Shown here in pieces: positions 46,723 through 55,331 of a stretch of 64,000 bases of DNA. How positions within the stretch are numbered: the stretch's first letter is position 1; each line of letters starts with the position of its first letter. A program made the position numbers and the translations under genes. Below the pieces are notes generated by a model that was not told where the DNA came from, did no database searches, and saw only the letters and a program-made list of their open reading frames with translations. This DNA comes from Phycisphaerae bacterium (GTDB lineage Bacteria > Planctomycetota > Phycisphaerae > UBA1845 > Fen-1342). The stretch covers positions 32,877-96,876 of the forward strand of contig JANQNU010000065.1 of assembly GCA_028279405.1 (NCBI GenBank). The letters run 5' to 3'.

Positions 46723-48438
46723 ATGGCATCCGTATTGGTTACAGAAACTGACCCGATCGAACTGAGCGTCAATGAGCTCATTGAGATCGGGAAGAAGCGC
46801 ACCTACCTCACCTGGGAGGAGCTCAACGAGGCGCTGCCGGACGAAGCCATCTCGCCGGAGAAGCTCGAGAGCGTCCTCAATCGGATCGATGGTGCCGGAA
46901 TCAAGCTGATCGATGAAATCGAGGCGGAACGAATCCGCGACGAGGACCGACGACTGCGCGGCGGAGGTCTCGATAACTCGGACGGACTCGACGAAGTGAC
47001 CGAGGTCGATCTCGTCGATGTCAACGCCCGGCGCATCGACGATCCCGTGCGCATGTATCTGACGCAGATGGGTGAGATCCCGCTCTTGACGCGCGAAGAG
47101 GAGATCGCGCTCGCGAAGAAGATCGAGCTGACCCGCATGGCGTTCCGTCGCAAAGTGCTCGAGAACGACTATGTCATGCAGCAGGCGGTCGACACGATGC
47201 AGGCCGTCGCCGATGGGCGACTGCCCTTCGACCGCACGATGAAGATCTCGACCACCGAGAGCATGGCCAAGGGCGCCGTGCTTCGGCGTCTGCCGGCGAA
47301 CCTTGATACGGTTCGCAAGCTGATCGAGCTCAACCAGGCCGATTGGCGGATCATTCGCGATTCGCGCTCCACGGCCGCGGCCCGCAAGGATGCGACGAAC
47401 CGCATGGTTCAGCGCCGTCGACGCGCGGTCACGCTGCTCGAGGAGCTATCGCTGCGCACCAGCCGGATCACGCCGTTCATGAAGAAGATGTCGGCGATGA
47501 TTTCCAAGATGGAGAGCATCGACCGCGAGCTCAAGCAGAGTGGCCGTGACCTCGTCGGCGAGGAAATCGACGCCATGAAGGAAGAGCTCAGCGGAATGAC
47601 CGATCTGCTGATGGAGTTCCCGGTCGATGTTCGTATTCGTGTGGACGCCGCCCGCAAGGTCTTCGGCGAGTACGAGGAAGCCAAGCGCCGTCTCGCCGGC
47701 GGTAACCTGCGACTGGTGGTCTCGATCGCGAAGAAGTACCGCAACCGCGGGTTGAGCTTCCTGGACATCATCCAGGAGGGCAACACCGGTCTGATGCGGG
47801 CCGTCGACAAGTACGAGTATCGTCGCGGTTACAAGTTCAGCACGTACGCGACGTGGTGGATTCGTCAGGCGATCACCCGCGCCATCGCGGACCACGCACG
47901 GACGATCCGCATCCCGGTTCACATGATCGAGACGATGAGCAAGCTGCGGAACATCAGCAAGAAGCTGCTGCAGTCGCTCGGTCGCGAGCCGACGATCGAA
48001 GAGATCGCCAGCGAGGCCAAGATGCCGGTCTCCGAAGCGCGGCGCGTGATGAAGATCAGCCGGCACCCGATCTCGCTCGACCGGCCGGTCGGTGAGAGTG
48101 AGGATTCGTACTTCGGCGACTTCATCGAAGACGAGAAGGCCGAATCGCCGGTCACCAGCGCCAGCAGCGAGATGCTGCGCGACCGGATCGAGGCGGTGCT
48201 CAAGACGCTGACCTACCGTGAGCGTGAGATCATCAAGCTGCGCTACGGAATCGGCGACGGCTACACCTATACGCTCGAAGAGGTCGGGAAGATCTTCAAG
48301 GTCACCCGTGAGCGCGTGCGGCAGGTGGAGGCCAAGGCGATCCGCAAGCTCCAGCACCCCGTGCGGGCCCGCAAGCTGCACGGCTTCATCGACGGCCAGA
48401 ACCGCCCGCAGCGGACGGTCGAGAGCAAAGAAGAATAG
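46723..48438 (+). CDS. rpoD: RNA polymerase sigma factor RpoD (sigma-70)
   Basis: A 571-residue primary sigma factor from ATG 46723. Region 1.1 is represented by the N-terminal acidic helices ([20 protein letters not shown]); region 1.2 by [21 protein letters not shown] non-conserved segment follows before region 2 ([60 protein letters not shown]), region 3 ([20 protein letters not shown]) and region 4 ([40 protein letters not shown]). A strong rho-independent terminator follows. It directs housekeeping transcription. Confidence 0.97.
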   Translation: MASVLVTETDPIELSVNELIEIGKKRTYLTWEELNEALPDEAISPEKLESVLNRIDGAGIKLIDEIEAERIRDEDRRLRGGGLDNSDGLDEVTEVDLVDVNARRIDDPVRMYLTQMGEIPLLTREEEIALAKKIELTRMAFRRKVLENDYVMQQAVDTMQAVADGRLPFDRTMKISTTESMAKGAVLRRLPANLDTVRKLIELNQADWRIIRDSRSTAAARKDATNRMVQRRRRAVTLLEELSLRTSRITPFMKKMSAMISKMESIDRELKQSGRDLVGEEIDAMKEELSGMTDLLMEFPVDVRIRVDAARKVFGEYEEAKRRLAGGNLRLVVSIAKKYRNRGLSFLDIIQEGNTGLMRAVDKYEYRRGYKFSTYATWWIRQAITRAIADHARTIRIPVHMIETMSKLRNISKKLLQSLGREPTIEEIASEAKMPVSEARRVMKISRHPISLDRPVGESEDSYFGDFIEDEKAESPVTSASSEMLRDRIEAVLKTLTYREREIIKLRYGIGDGYTYTLEEVGKIFKVTRERVRQVEAKAIRKLQHPVRARKLHGFIDGQNRPQRTVESKEE

Positions 48439-48471
48439 CCGGCCAGCGTCGGCTCCCACGCTGAACCGCGA

Positions 48472-48502
48472 AGCGGGCTACCTCGGTGGCCCGCTTTTTT
48501 TT
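48472..48502 (+). terminator. Rho-independent terminator of rpoD
   Basis: Stem AGCGGGC (48472-48478) and GCCCGCT (48489-48495), a 10-base loop, then eight Ts. It lies 34 bases after the rpoD stop and is the clearest terminator in the window. Confidence 0.88.
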
Positions 48503-48581
48503 GCCTGACGGGGACGCTGTCGGCCAACAAACCCTGAAATCGCTGGCCTTGTTCCGCATGACGGTGCGCCTGTGTGTGCGA

Positions 48582-49895
48582 CTACGGGGTCCGATTCGCC
48601 GACGCCCGGACGCACGCGTAGACCGAATCCACAAGTGCCGCGGCGCGGGGATCGTCGCCCATATGCACGCTCATCCGGTTCATGACGTAGGCGAAACCGA
48701 GGCCGATCTCCGGGTCACCGAATGAAGTTGATCCGCCCGCACCGAATGCGCCGAATGCGTGCGCGGAAGGGCCCAGGTTGAATGGCGGGCATTGCCGAAT
48801 GAATCCAAGCGAGTACGCCATGTCCATACGCAAAATGCGATCGTGCATGCCGCCGGTTGGGACTCTTGCGGGGGCGCGCAACTCGGCAAGCGTTTCGGGG
48901 CGCAGGTTGAGCTTGGGATCGGCGAACGCGAGGGCGCCAAGGACGCGCGCCAGACCACGCGCCGAGCCAACGCCGGATGCGGAGGGAAACTCGACGCGCG
49001 TCCATCTGGGATGGGCAATGTCGCCTGGCCCTTTCATTTCTACGTTCATCAGCGAACGCCTCGTCAGCGAGTTGGGCCAGAGCATCTCGAACAGCATGCG
49101 CGCCGGTATGCGATAGGGCTTGAAGAACATCTCGACCAAGGTAAACGGTTGAACGGCTGCCACACGAGCTGGCGGGATCGATTCCGGCAGGCCGATATAG
49201 AACTCGGCACCAAGTGGACGGGCGATTTCGTCGTCGAAGAACTGCCCGATGCTGCGATGCTTAGGGTCCGTCCTTCGGATCAACTCGTTCTGGTAGAATC
49301 CAAGGGTCAGCCCATGGTAGCCGTGGCGCGAGCCGGGCACCCACTGCGGTGATTGACGGGCCAGTACGGTCGCCCAACTATCCAGATCGGCGATGCGCGC
49401 CGGCGTGATCTTCTGATCGATCGCCGACAATCCGGCCTGGTGTGAAAGGAGTTGTCGGACGGTGATGCTCTGTTTGCCGGCCTGACCAAACTCCGGCCAA
49501 TAGCGCGCCACGGGCTCGTCGAGTTCAAAGTAGCCGCGCGAGTGCGCGAGGACCATTGCCGCGGCCGACATACCCTTGGTCGTGGAAAACACGCAAACGA
49601 GCGTGTCCTCATTCCAGGGTTCCTTCTTGTCGATGTCCCGGTAGCCTGCCCAGAGGTCGACGACGCGCGCGCCGCGCAGGTAAACGCAGCACGCGGCGCC
49701 GACTTCGCCGCGATCTCGGAAGTTGCGCGCGAATTGCTCCCGTACAGGCTCGAATCCGGGTGCGACCATTCCGTGAATCTGCATGGTGATCGGATCTGGT
49801 AGACGGCAATCGCGGGCACAGCCGGCGTGTGGGGCAATGCACAGGAACGCCAGGAGCGTAACGCTCATCGAGTAGATGACGATTCGCTTAATCAT
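48582..49895 (-). CDS. Serine hydrolase of the beta-lactamase/EstB type, lipoprotein
   Basis: A 437-residue exported protein from ATG 49895. The signal MSVTLLAFLCIAPHAGC has a lipobox. The catalytic SxxK is STTKG (VFSTTKGMSAAAMVLAHS), the Tyr motif is GYHGLTLGF, and FGAFGAGGSTSFG is the HxG-like third motif. PWNEDTLVCVF and LLSHQAGLSAIDQ are standard landmarks of esterase EstB and class C-like serine hydrolases. It probably hydrolyses esters or amides at the cell surface. Its start overlaps the lspA stop by 8 bp, so they are probably one transcript; LspA would process this lipoprotein. Confidence 0.88.
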   Translation of the reverse strand: MIKRIVIYSMSVTLLAFLCIAPHAGCARDCRLPDPITMQIHGMVAPGFEPVREQFARNFRDRGEVGAACCVYLRGARVVDLWAGYRDIDKKEPWNEDTLVCVFSTTKGMSAAAMVLAHSRGYFELDEPVARYWPEFGQAGKQSITVRQLLSHQAGLSAIDQKITPARIADLDSWATVLARQSPQWVPGSRHGYHGLTLGFYQNELIRRTDPKHRSIGQFFDDEIARPLGAEFYIGLPESIPPARVAAVQPFTLVEMFFKPYRIPARMLFEMLWPNSLTRRSLMNVEMKGPGDIAHPRWTRVEFPSASGVGSARGLARVLGALAFADPKLNLRPETLAELRAPARVPTGGMHDRILRMDMAYSLGFIRQCPPFNLGPSAHAFGAFGAGGSTSFGDPEIGLGFAYVMNRMSVHMGDDPRAAALVDSVYACVRASANRTP

Positions 49896-50445
49896 CGATC
49901 TCGGCGGGCCCTGCGGCGGCGCGGTCGAGCCGCTGCTCGCAATACCCGCGCTGTGCCCGCAGCGCCGACTGCCTCATCAAAAGAACCAGGACGACCGATG
50001 CGAAGAGTACCGCCATATCGGCCACATTGAAGATTCCTGTTCGTAGCGGCCCGACGCCCACATTGAGAAAGTCGATCACGCGCCCGTCGTTGAAGACGCG
50101 ATCGATCAGGTTGCCGAGGCCGCCGCCGATGATCAGGCCCGCCGCCAGGACTTCGCGGTTGCGGGCGTGTCGAGAGCGCACGAAGTAGCAACCGACGACG
50201 ACCAGTACGACCGGGACACAGATCAGAAACACGGTTGTTCGAACCGATCTCGGGAGCGACGCGCCCAGACCGAGAAACGCTCCAGGATTCTCAGCCAAAC
50301 GCAATCGGACGATATCTGCCCACAGCGAGATCTGCGACGTCTGTTCCAGATAGCTCCGCGCCATGAACTTCGTCGACTGGTCGCATCCCGCGCACGCGGT
50401 AACGGACAACAGCATCAGGAGGAATCGTTGCCGCACTTTCGTCAT
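49888..50445 (-). CDS. lspA: Signal peptidase II (prolipoprotein signal peptidase)
   Basis: A 185-residue membrane aspartic protease. The start is ATG 50445 (MTKVRQRFLLMLLSVTACAG); the frame opens 35 codons earlier. Conserved motifs: DQSTKFMA, the AENPGAFLGLG loop, GGGLGNLIDRVFNDGRVIDF with the first catalytic Asp (NLID), and FNVADMAVLF with the second (NVAD). Four hydrophobic segments match the family's four membrane helices. It cleaves lipoprotein signal peptides ahead of the lipidated Cys, as on the many lipoproteins in this window. Confidence 0.95.
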   Translation of the reverse strand: MTKVRQRFLLMLLSVTACAGCDQSTKFMARSYLEQTSQISLWADIVRLRLAENPGAFLGLGASLPRSVRTTVFLICVPVVLVVVGCYFVRSRHARNREVLAAGLIIGGGLGNLIDRVFNDGRVIDFLNVGVGPLRTGIFNVADMAVLFASVVLVLLMRQSALRAQRGYCEQRLDRAAAGPAEIDD

Positions 50446-50670
50446 TCGTTCGCTCCGTACACTCGCGGTTCGCGTCCTCGCCGAACGATACCCGAAAAGG
50501 TGCTCGCGACAACCAAACGAGTTGTCCCGGCACGTGGCCCGGCGACGCACGACCCTCCCGCGATGTTACCGAGTCGTTACCAAACTCGGCTTCCGCCGGT
50601 CGGTCGGGGAGCCTACGATCGGGCGCGAACGGACAAGGAACTACCTGCAACTTGAATTAAAGGCGCGCTG

Positions 50671-51183
50671 ATGCGAAACGGACTGGCATGGTGGGCAGCG
50701 TTGGCCGGGAGCGGCGCTGCCCTCCTCCTGTTCTTTGCTCCCGCTCGTACTACCAGCGCCGCCGGTACGGACGCCAACTGGCGTACGTTCACGGTCGAGT
50801 TGCCGAAAGTTCCCGCTGGCGCCGTCGTTTACGACATCGTTTTGCTCGGCGACGGGACAGCTGGTGCGGACCACTGGGGGTGGCCCTATGACAAGGCCCA
50901 TTTGCGTGGCCCCCACGGCCGGCTGCAGCGTCCCCAATCACAGACCTGGATCCCGGTCAACGACGGCTGCATTGCCTTCGCGATCTCGCCGGCGCGCTCC
51001 AAGATGCTCGTCGGCATCGCACGAACGCTGACGCCCGAGGCGCCGGGTTCGATCCACGGCAAGCATGGTCTGTCAACGTTCTCGGTGCCTTGGGGCGCGG
51101 GCCACGTGCGCGGAAGCTGCGATCCGATCTGCTCGCCGATCTGTCGGTCGTTGCTGAGCGGGCCGCACTCTCACCCTCAATAA
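50671..51183 (+). CDS. Secreted protein, unrecognised
   Basis: A 170-residue exported protein from ATG 50671, with AAAGGCG upstream. The N-terminus (WWAALAGSGAALLLFFAPAR) is a signal peptide. The mature part (WRTFTVELPKVPAGAVVYDI, then ADHWGWPYDKAHLRGPH) is not one I recognise. The C-terminus (SCDPICSPICRSLLSGPHSH) is odd in composition and overlaps the convergent proS by 7 bp, so the true protein could end differently. Divergent from lspA. Confidence 0.5.
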   Translation: MRNGLAWWAALAGSGAALLLFFAPARTTSAAGTDANWRTFTVELPKVPAGAVVYDIVLLGDGTAGADHWGWPYDKAHLRGPHGRLQRPQSQTWIPVNDGCIAFAISPARSKMLVGIARTLTPEAPGSIHGKHGLSTFSVPWGAGHVRGSCDPICSPICRSLLSGPHSHPQ

Positions 51184-52721
51184 GCCTTGGCGAAGATCAC
51201 CCGGCGAGTGCTCGGAGCGCCGCTGATGACGCAGGTTCCGGGACTGCCGTCGCAGCCGAGCTTCTGCGCATCTTCCGCGACAGGGATGTTACGGACGGTC
51301 ACGTTCAGGTCCGCCTTGACCTGTTCCTCGACCGCTTCGTCGCCGCTGAAGTGGCAGAGCGCGAAACCGCCGTGAATCTCCGGCTTCTGCCCAGCCGTCG
51401 GCGTGAAGAACGCGTAGAACTCATCCTTGGACGCGATCTGCCGCGTGTTCTCGCGCCGGAACGCCACCGCCCGCTCGTAGAGCGTTTGCTGGATCTCGTC
51501 CAACGTCTTCGTGATCGTTGCAACGAACTCCGATCGCGAGACCCCGACGCGATCCTTGTGTGACCGGTCGCGCCGTCCCATGAAGACACTGTCCTTCTCG
51601 ATGTCGCGCGGGCCGATCTCGAGTCGGATCGGAACGCCGCGTTTGATCCACTCCCAGACCTTGCCACCGCCACGCACTTCGCGGTCGTCGATCTCCACGA
51701 CCAGCTGCCGACCGTGATAGGCAACCGACTCCAACTCACGCTTGAGATTGGCGCAATACTCGAGCACCTGGGCCCGGACGTCCTCCTTCTGGATCACCGG
51801 CAGGAGCACGATCTGGGCCGGCGCCAGCTTGGGCGGGATGATCATGCCGTCGTCATCCGAGTGCGTCATCACCAGCGCCCCGACCAGCCGGGTCGAGACA
51901 CCCCAGGAAGTCGTCCAGGCGTACTCCTCGCGACCCTCCGGCCCCAGGAACTTGATCTCCGCCGCCTTCGCGAAGTTCTGCCCCAGGAAGTGCGACGTTC
52001 CCGCCTGCAACGCCTTGCGGTCCTGCATCATCGCTTCAATCGAGAACGTGTTGACTGCGCCCGGAAAACGCTCGGCCGCTGTCTTTTCGCCACGGACCAC
52101 CGGCATCGCCATCCAGTTCTCAGCGAAGTCAGCGTAGACGTCGAGCATCTTCGCGGTCTCGACGTGGGCCTCTTCCGCCGTCGCGTGCGCCGTGTGCCCC
52201 TCCTGCCACAGAAACTCGGTGGTGCGCAGGAACAAACGCGTCCGCATCTCCCAGCGAACGACGTTCGCCCACTGATTGATGAGCAGCGGCAAATCCCGAT
52301 ACGACTGCACCCATTTCGCAAACGCAGCGCCGATGATCGTTTCCGAGGTGGGCCGCACGACCAGCGGTTCCTCGAGCTCGCCGGTCGGAACCAGGCGACC
52401 CGTTCCATCCGCCTCCAGTCGATGGTGCGTGACGACCGCGCATTCCTTGGCGAACCCCTCCACGTGCGCCGCCTCCTTTTCCAGGAAGCTCAGCGGAATG
52501 AACAACGGAAAGTATGCGTTCTTGTGGCCGGTCGCCTTGAACATCCCATCCAGCGCCCGCTGGAAGTTCTCCCAGAGCCCGTACCCCCACGGTTTCACGA
52601 TCATGCAGCCGCGTACCGGTGAGGTCTCGGCGAGGTCCGCTGCCCGGACCACCTGCTGATACCACTCGGGATAGTCTTCCTGGCGCGTCGGCGAGATCGC
52701 GTGCTGCGCTTGCTTACCCAT
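51177..52721 (-). CDS. proS: Prolyl-tRNA synthetase, archaeal/eukaryotic type
   Basis: A 514-residue class II synthetase from ATG 52721. It lacks the inserted editing domain of the bacterial type. Motif 1 region: YGLWENFQRALDGMFKATGH. Motif 2: VVRWEMRTRLFLRTTEFLWQ, then EGHTAHAT. The PTSE motif is VVRPTSETIIG. Motif 3: GALVMTHSDDDGMIIPPKLA. The anticodon-binding domain and a C-terminal zinc-type domain with Cys residues (GFALCHFSGDEA, KLGCDG, GTCVIS) end in FAKAY, the conserved C-terminal Tyr. Attaches proline to tRNA-Pro. Confidence 0.96.
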   Translation of the reverse strand: MGKQAQHAISPTRQEDYPEWYQQVVRAADLAETSPVRGCMIVKPWGYGLWENFQRALDGMFKATGHKNAYFPLFIPLSFLEKEAAHVEGFAKECAVVTHHRLEADGTGRLVPTGELEEPLVVRPTSETIIGAAFAKWVQSYRDLPLLINQWANVVRWEMRTRLFLRTTEFLWQEGHTAHATAEEAHVETAKMLDVYADFAENWMAMPVVRGEKTAAERFPGAVNTFSIEAMMQDRKALQAGTSHFLGQNFAKAAEIKFLGPEGREEYAWTTSWGVSTRLVGALVMTHSDDDGMIIPPKLAPAQIVLLPVIQKEDVRAQVLEYCANLKRELESVAYHGRQLVVEIDDREVRGGGKVWEWIKRGVPIRLEIGPRDIEKDSVFMGRRDRSHKDRVGVSRSEFVATITKTLDEIQQTLYERAVAFRRENTRQIASKDEFYAFFTPTAGQKPEIHGGFALCHFSGDEAVEEQVKADLNVTVRNIPVAEDAQKLGCDGSPGTCVISGAPSTRRVIFAKAY

Positions 52722-53031
52722 GAGACACCTTTCCTACCACCGAATCCACGTCGGTCCGACGCCGTCGAAGGCCCCGACGCGCAATGCACGTACGAGCGGA
52801 AAAGTGTACCGGCCCTCCGCCCCACCACCAAACGTCCCTCGATCCACTGCCCCAGACCCACCGCTCTGCCCGACGGCTAACCCCGGGCACGGGCAACCTC
52901 CCCTCGCACTCAGTCGTTGCAATGAAAATATGGCGAATTTTTCAAGAAAAAGATTGCGTTCTCGCTCGCCTTGAGTACTCTTGTGTTGTGTTGAAATTTA
53001 CCAATATTTTTCATCATCTCGGAGGTCTCTC

Positions 53032-53919
53032 ATGAAAGCACTTGCTAGCACCCTTTGCTTTTCGCTGACCCTCGGTTCAATCGCTGCGGCGCAATCGTTC
53101 CAGTGGATGTACCCGATGGACGCCAATCGGGCCGTCGTGATCAACGTCGGCGCGTCCGGCTGCGAGAATCCCCTGACGGAGCAGATCACAGACAGTGGGT
53201 TAAGCCGGTTCGCGGAGTCGCTCGATATGACGCACGACTGCCCTGACATCGTTGCGTCGGCGTCCGCGATGCAGCACTCGCAAATGTACGAGCGGCACCT
53301 CTCCATTCATGCGATCGCCAGCGGCGGTGCGCACTCTCCGGCGTTGAAGTTCGGCGGTGCCTCGGCTAACGCGGAAAGCAGCTTCCGGTACGACTTCATG
53401 GTCGGCGTTGCGTCCACGATGCGGCTGGTGGGACAGGTCGGCGCGACTGTCGAGCATGGACCTGTGATCGACCAGGCCCTCGGCGGGCAGTTCGCGCAAG
53501 CCACCTTCATCCTGCAGGACGAGCAAAACCAGGTTGTTGCCAACGAGCACTTCAGCGCTTTCGGCGTCGGCCAATCCGGGGCCACTGCCTTCGACCACGA
53601 ACTGGTCCTGCAACCGGGTCAGTACACGATTACTGCTCACGTTGGAGCGATCATCGCCGACTTCCTCTTCCCCGATGGCATCAGCGGCGAAGCGACCCTT
53701 GACGCCACCCTCGAGGTCGTCGGTGTACCCGGTGACATGAACTGCGACGAGTCCGTATCCGTCGCGGACATCAACCCCTTCATCACCGCCCTTACCGACC
53801 CGGACGCTTACTTCGATCAGCTCCCGTTCTGCGGTCGACTCGGCGGCGACACCAACAACGACGGCGAAGTCACCGTCAGCGACATCAACGGATTCGTGGC
53901 ACTGCTGTTGCAGTCGTAG
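53032..53919 (+). CDS. Secreted protein with dockerin-like C-terminus
   Basis: A 295-residue exported protein. ATG 53032 has GGAGG about six bases upstream and a signal (LASTLCFSLTLGSIAAAQ). The mature body is beta-rich and unrecognised (FRYDFMVGVASTMRLVGQVG). The last 60 residues have two dockerin-like loops: GDMNCDESVSVADINPFITA and GDTNNDGEVTVSDINGFVAL, nearly the same as the tail of the FG-GAP protein at 41304. Upstream boxes TTGCGT (52954) and TACTCT (52976) with 16-base spacing may be the promoter. No cohesin partner is seen. Confidence 0.82.
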   Translation: MKALASTLCFSLTLGSIAAAQSFQWMYPMDANRAVVINVGASGCENPLTEQITDSGLSRFAESLDMTHDCPDIVASASAMQHSQMYERHLSIHAIASGGAHSPALKFGGASANAESSFRYDFMVGVASTMRLVGQVGATVEHGPVIDQALGGQFAQATFILQDEQNQVVANEHFSAFGVGQSGATAFDHELVLQPGQYTITAHVGAIIADFLFPDGISGEATLDATLEVVGVPGDMNCDESVSVADINPFITALTDPDAYFDQLPFCGRLGGDTNNDGEVTVSDINGFVALLLQS

Positions 53920-54044
53920 CGGACCACCGGCATCTCGCGGCGGAGTGCGACTTCCCTCGCGCGCTCCGTGTGCGGCCCGGCACCCCCGGATGGACTATCG
54001 CGGCATTCCTCCGCCGCGCGCTGACTGGGAGCGGCGAAAATACA

Positions 54045-54078
54045 GTGGGTCGAGATACAACGTGGTTTCTCGACCCAC
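54045..54078. repeat. Perfect 11-bp inverted repeat
   Basis: Arms GTGGGTCGAGA (54045-54055) and TCTCGACCCAC (54068-54078) are exact complements, with a 12-base loop. No U tract follows on either strand. It is not near a start codon. Function unknown; it may be a structural or binding element. Confidence 0.65.
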
Positions 54079-54313
54079 TCTCCCGGTCGCGCTGCGACCG
54101 TTTCCAGGATAGTATAGCGCCCTGGTCCAAGGCAACTGCCTTGCGTTCGAGCGCGAACGCCTTCGCGAACAGGCCCTTTTCTCCAAAGGAAGGGCCGCGC
54201 GACCGCGTCAAAGCATCGCAGATCCCCAGGTGCGCCCTGAGGCACGACTAGCGATTTCAGTTCCCCCCGAGAGAAAAGTAACAATGGGTGAAACGACGCA
54301 CACCCATTTGGGT

Positions 54314-54342
54314 AAAGGCCCCGCTCGGAGACGAACGGGGCC
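54314..54342 (-). terminator. Probable terminator of the 54353-55243 gene
   Basis: On the minus strand the stem GGCCCCG/CGGGGCC (54336-54342 with 54317-54323) follows the stop codon of the PEP-CTERM gene by about 10 bases and is followed by TTTA. The short U tract makes it a moderate call. Confidence 0.5.
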
Positions 54343-54352
54343 CTGGATCGGT

Positions 54353-55243
54353 CTATCGGCGACGGCGCAGTGCCAGGACGCCGACCAGCAGACCGGAGAT
54401 GGCGGTCGGCTCCGGAACGACGGTGAAGAACTGGTCGCCGGCGATATCGCCGAAGTTGACGTTGCGCGGCTCGCCGAGATTGCCAGCACCACCGACGCCG
54501 CCCAGCACCTGGTTAGCCAGGAAGTCGTGGCCGCCGCCGTTGATGAAGGCCGCCACGCTGACCGGGCCGTTTGCTCCGAGCAAGGAGAGCGGGATCAGTA
54601 GTTCGATCCCGGTCGTCACGCTCGACGGATCGTTGACGTTGGCATCATCGACGCCGCCGGTGTTGCTGTTGTCGATGGCAATCTGGATGCCGTTGGAGCC
54701 CATGAGTACGCTGCCGGCCCCGGCGCCACCCTGGCCGATGAACTCGCCGGCGCCGCCGCCGTCGGTCGGTATCTGGGCGTAGTTGGCAAAGCTCTGGTAA
54801 GGATCGTTGCCGCCCGTGAACGTGATGAAGTGATCGGCGTCGAAACCGGCGTCGAATGTAAGTCCGTTGCCGCTACCGTCGTCGCCCATTCGATTGAGAC
54901 CGTTGAAGTCGACGTCGGCGTTGTCGCCACGGAGTTGGTTCTGCCCGCCGGTGCCGCTGTCGATGAAGATATCCAACTTGTTGAAGTTGGATTCAAGATT
55001 GCCGGTCAGCATCAGATACAGGTTGCCGTTGGTAATGATCCCGTAACCGCCATCGAGTTCGCTACCGTTCGCGAAGTCGATCTGGCCGAGGTTGGCGTTG
55101 CCGAACCCGGTCGGCGTATCCTGCAGGGTCAGCGCCGGGCCGTAGGCGGCGTCGAGCTGTCCGTCGAGGACCGGAGGCGCGCCGGCGACCGCAAAGGAGC
55201 TGGTCGCGAGTACGACGGCCGTCGTCCACATCGTTGCTTTCAT
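54353..55243 (-). CDS. PEP-CTERM protein with a DOMON/CBM9-like domain
   Basis: A 296-residue exported protein from ATG 55243. Signal: TAVVLATSSFAVAGAPP. The mature start VLDGQLDAAYGPALTLQDTP resembles the beginning of CBM9/DOMON-like domains. Landmarks GNLYLMLTGNLESNFNKLDI, GDDGSGNGLTFDAGFDAD and NLGEPRNVNFGDIAGDQFFT recur in both domains of the next upstream gene, so they are close paralogues. It ends in VPEPTAISGLLVGVLALRRR plus a final Arg, the PEP-CTERM signal. Ligand unknown. Confidence 0.83.
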   Translation of the reverse strand: MKATMWTTAVVLATSSFAVAGAPPVLDGQLDAAYGPALTLQDTPTGFGNANLGQIDFANGSELDGGYGIITNGNLYLMLTGNLESNFNKLDIFIDSGTGGQNQLRGDNADVDFNGLNRMGDDGSGNGLTFDAGFDADHFITFTGGNDPYQSFANYAQIPTDGGGAGEFIGQGGAGAGSVLMGSNGIQIAIDNSNTGGVDDANVNDPSSVTTGIELLIPLSLLGANGPVSVAAFINGGGHDFLANQVLGGVGGAGNLGEPRNVNFGDIAGDQFFTVVPEPTAISGLLVGVLALRRRR

Positions 55244-55265
55244 CTTTCTCCTCCGAAACTGGAAA

Positions 55266-55313
55266 CAAAAAAGTCATCGAAGAACGCCGACGGCTGCATT
55301 AGGCCGCCGGCGT
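55266..55313 (-). terminator. Probable terminator of the GACC-repeat gene
   Basis: ACGCCGACGGC (55284-55294) and GCCGCCGGCGT (55303-55313) form an 11-bp stem with one wobble pair and an 8-base loop. On the minus strand it is followed about ten bases later by a run of T (AAAAAA at 55267-55272 on the plus strand). It lies just after the 55332 stop. Confidence 0.5.
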
Positions 55314-55331
55314 CCTGTGGATCAAATGCTA

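Larger units (their letters stand above)
53920..54352. other. Gap with a perfect inverted repeat
   Basis: About 430 noncoding bases between convergent genes. Besides the inverted repeat at 54045-54078 and a terminator-like stem at 54317-54342, nothing further is supported. Confidence 0.55.
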
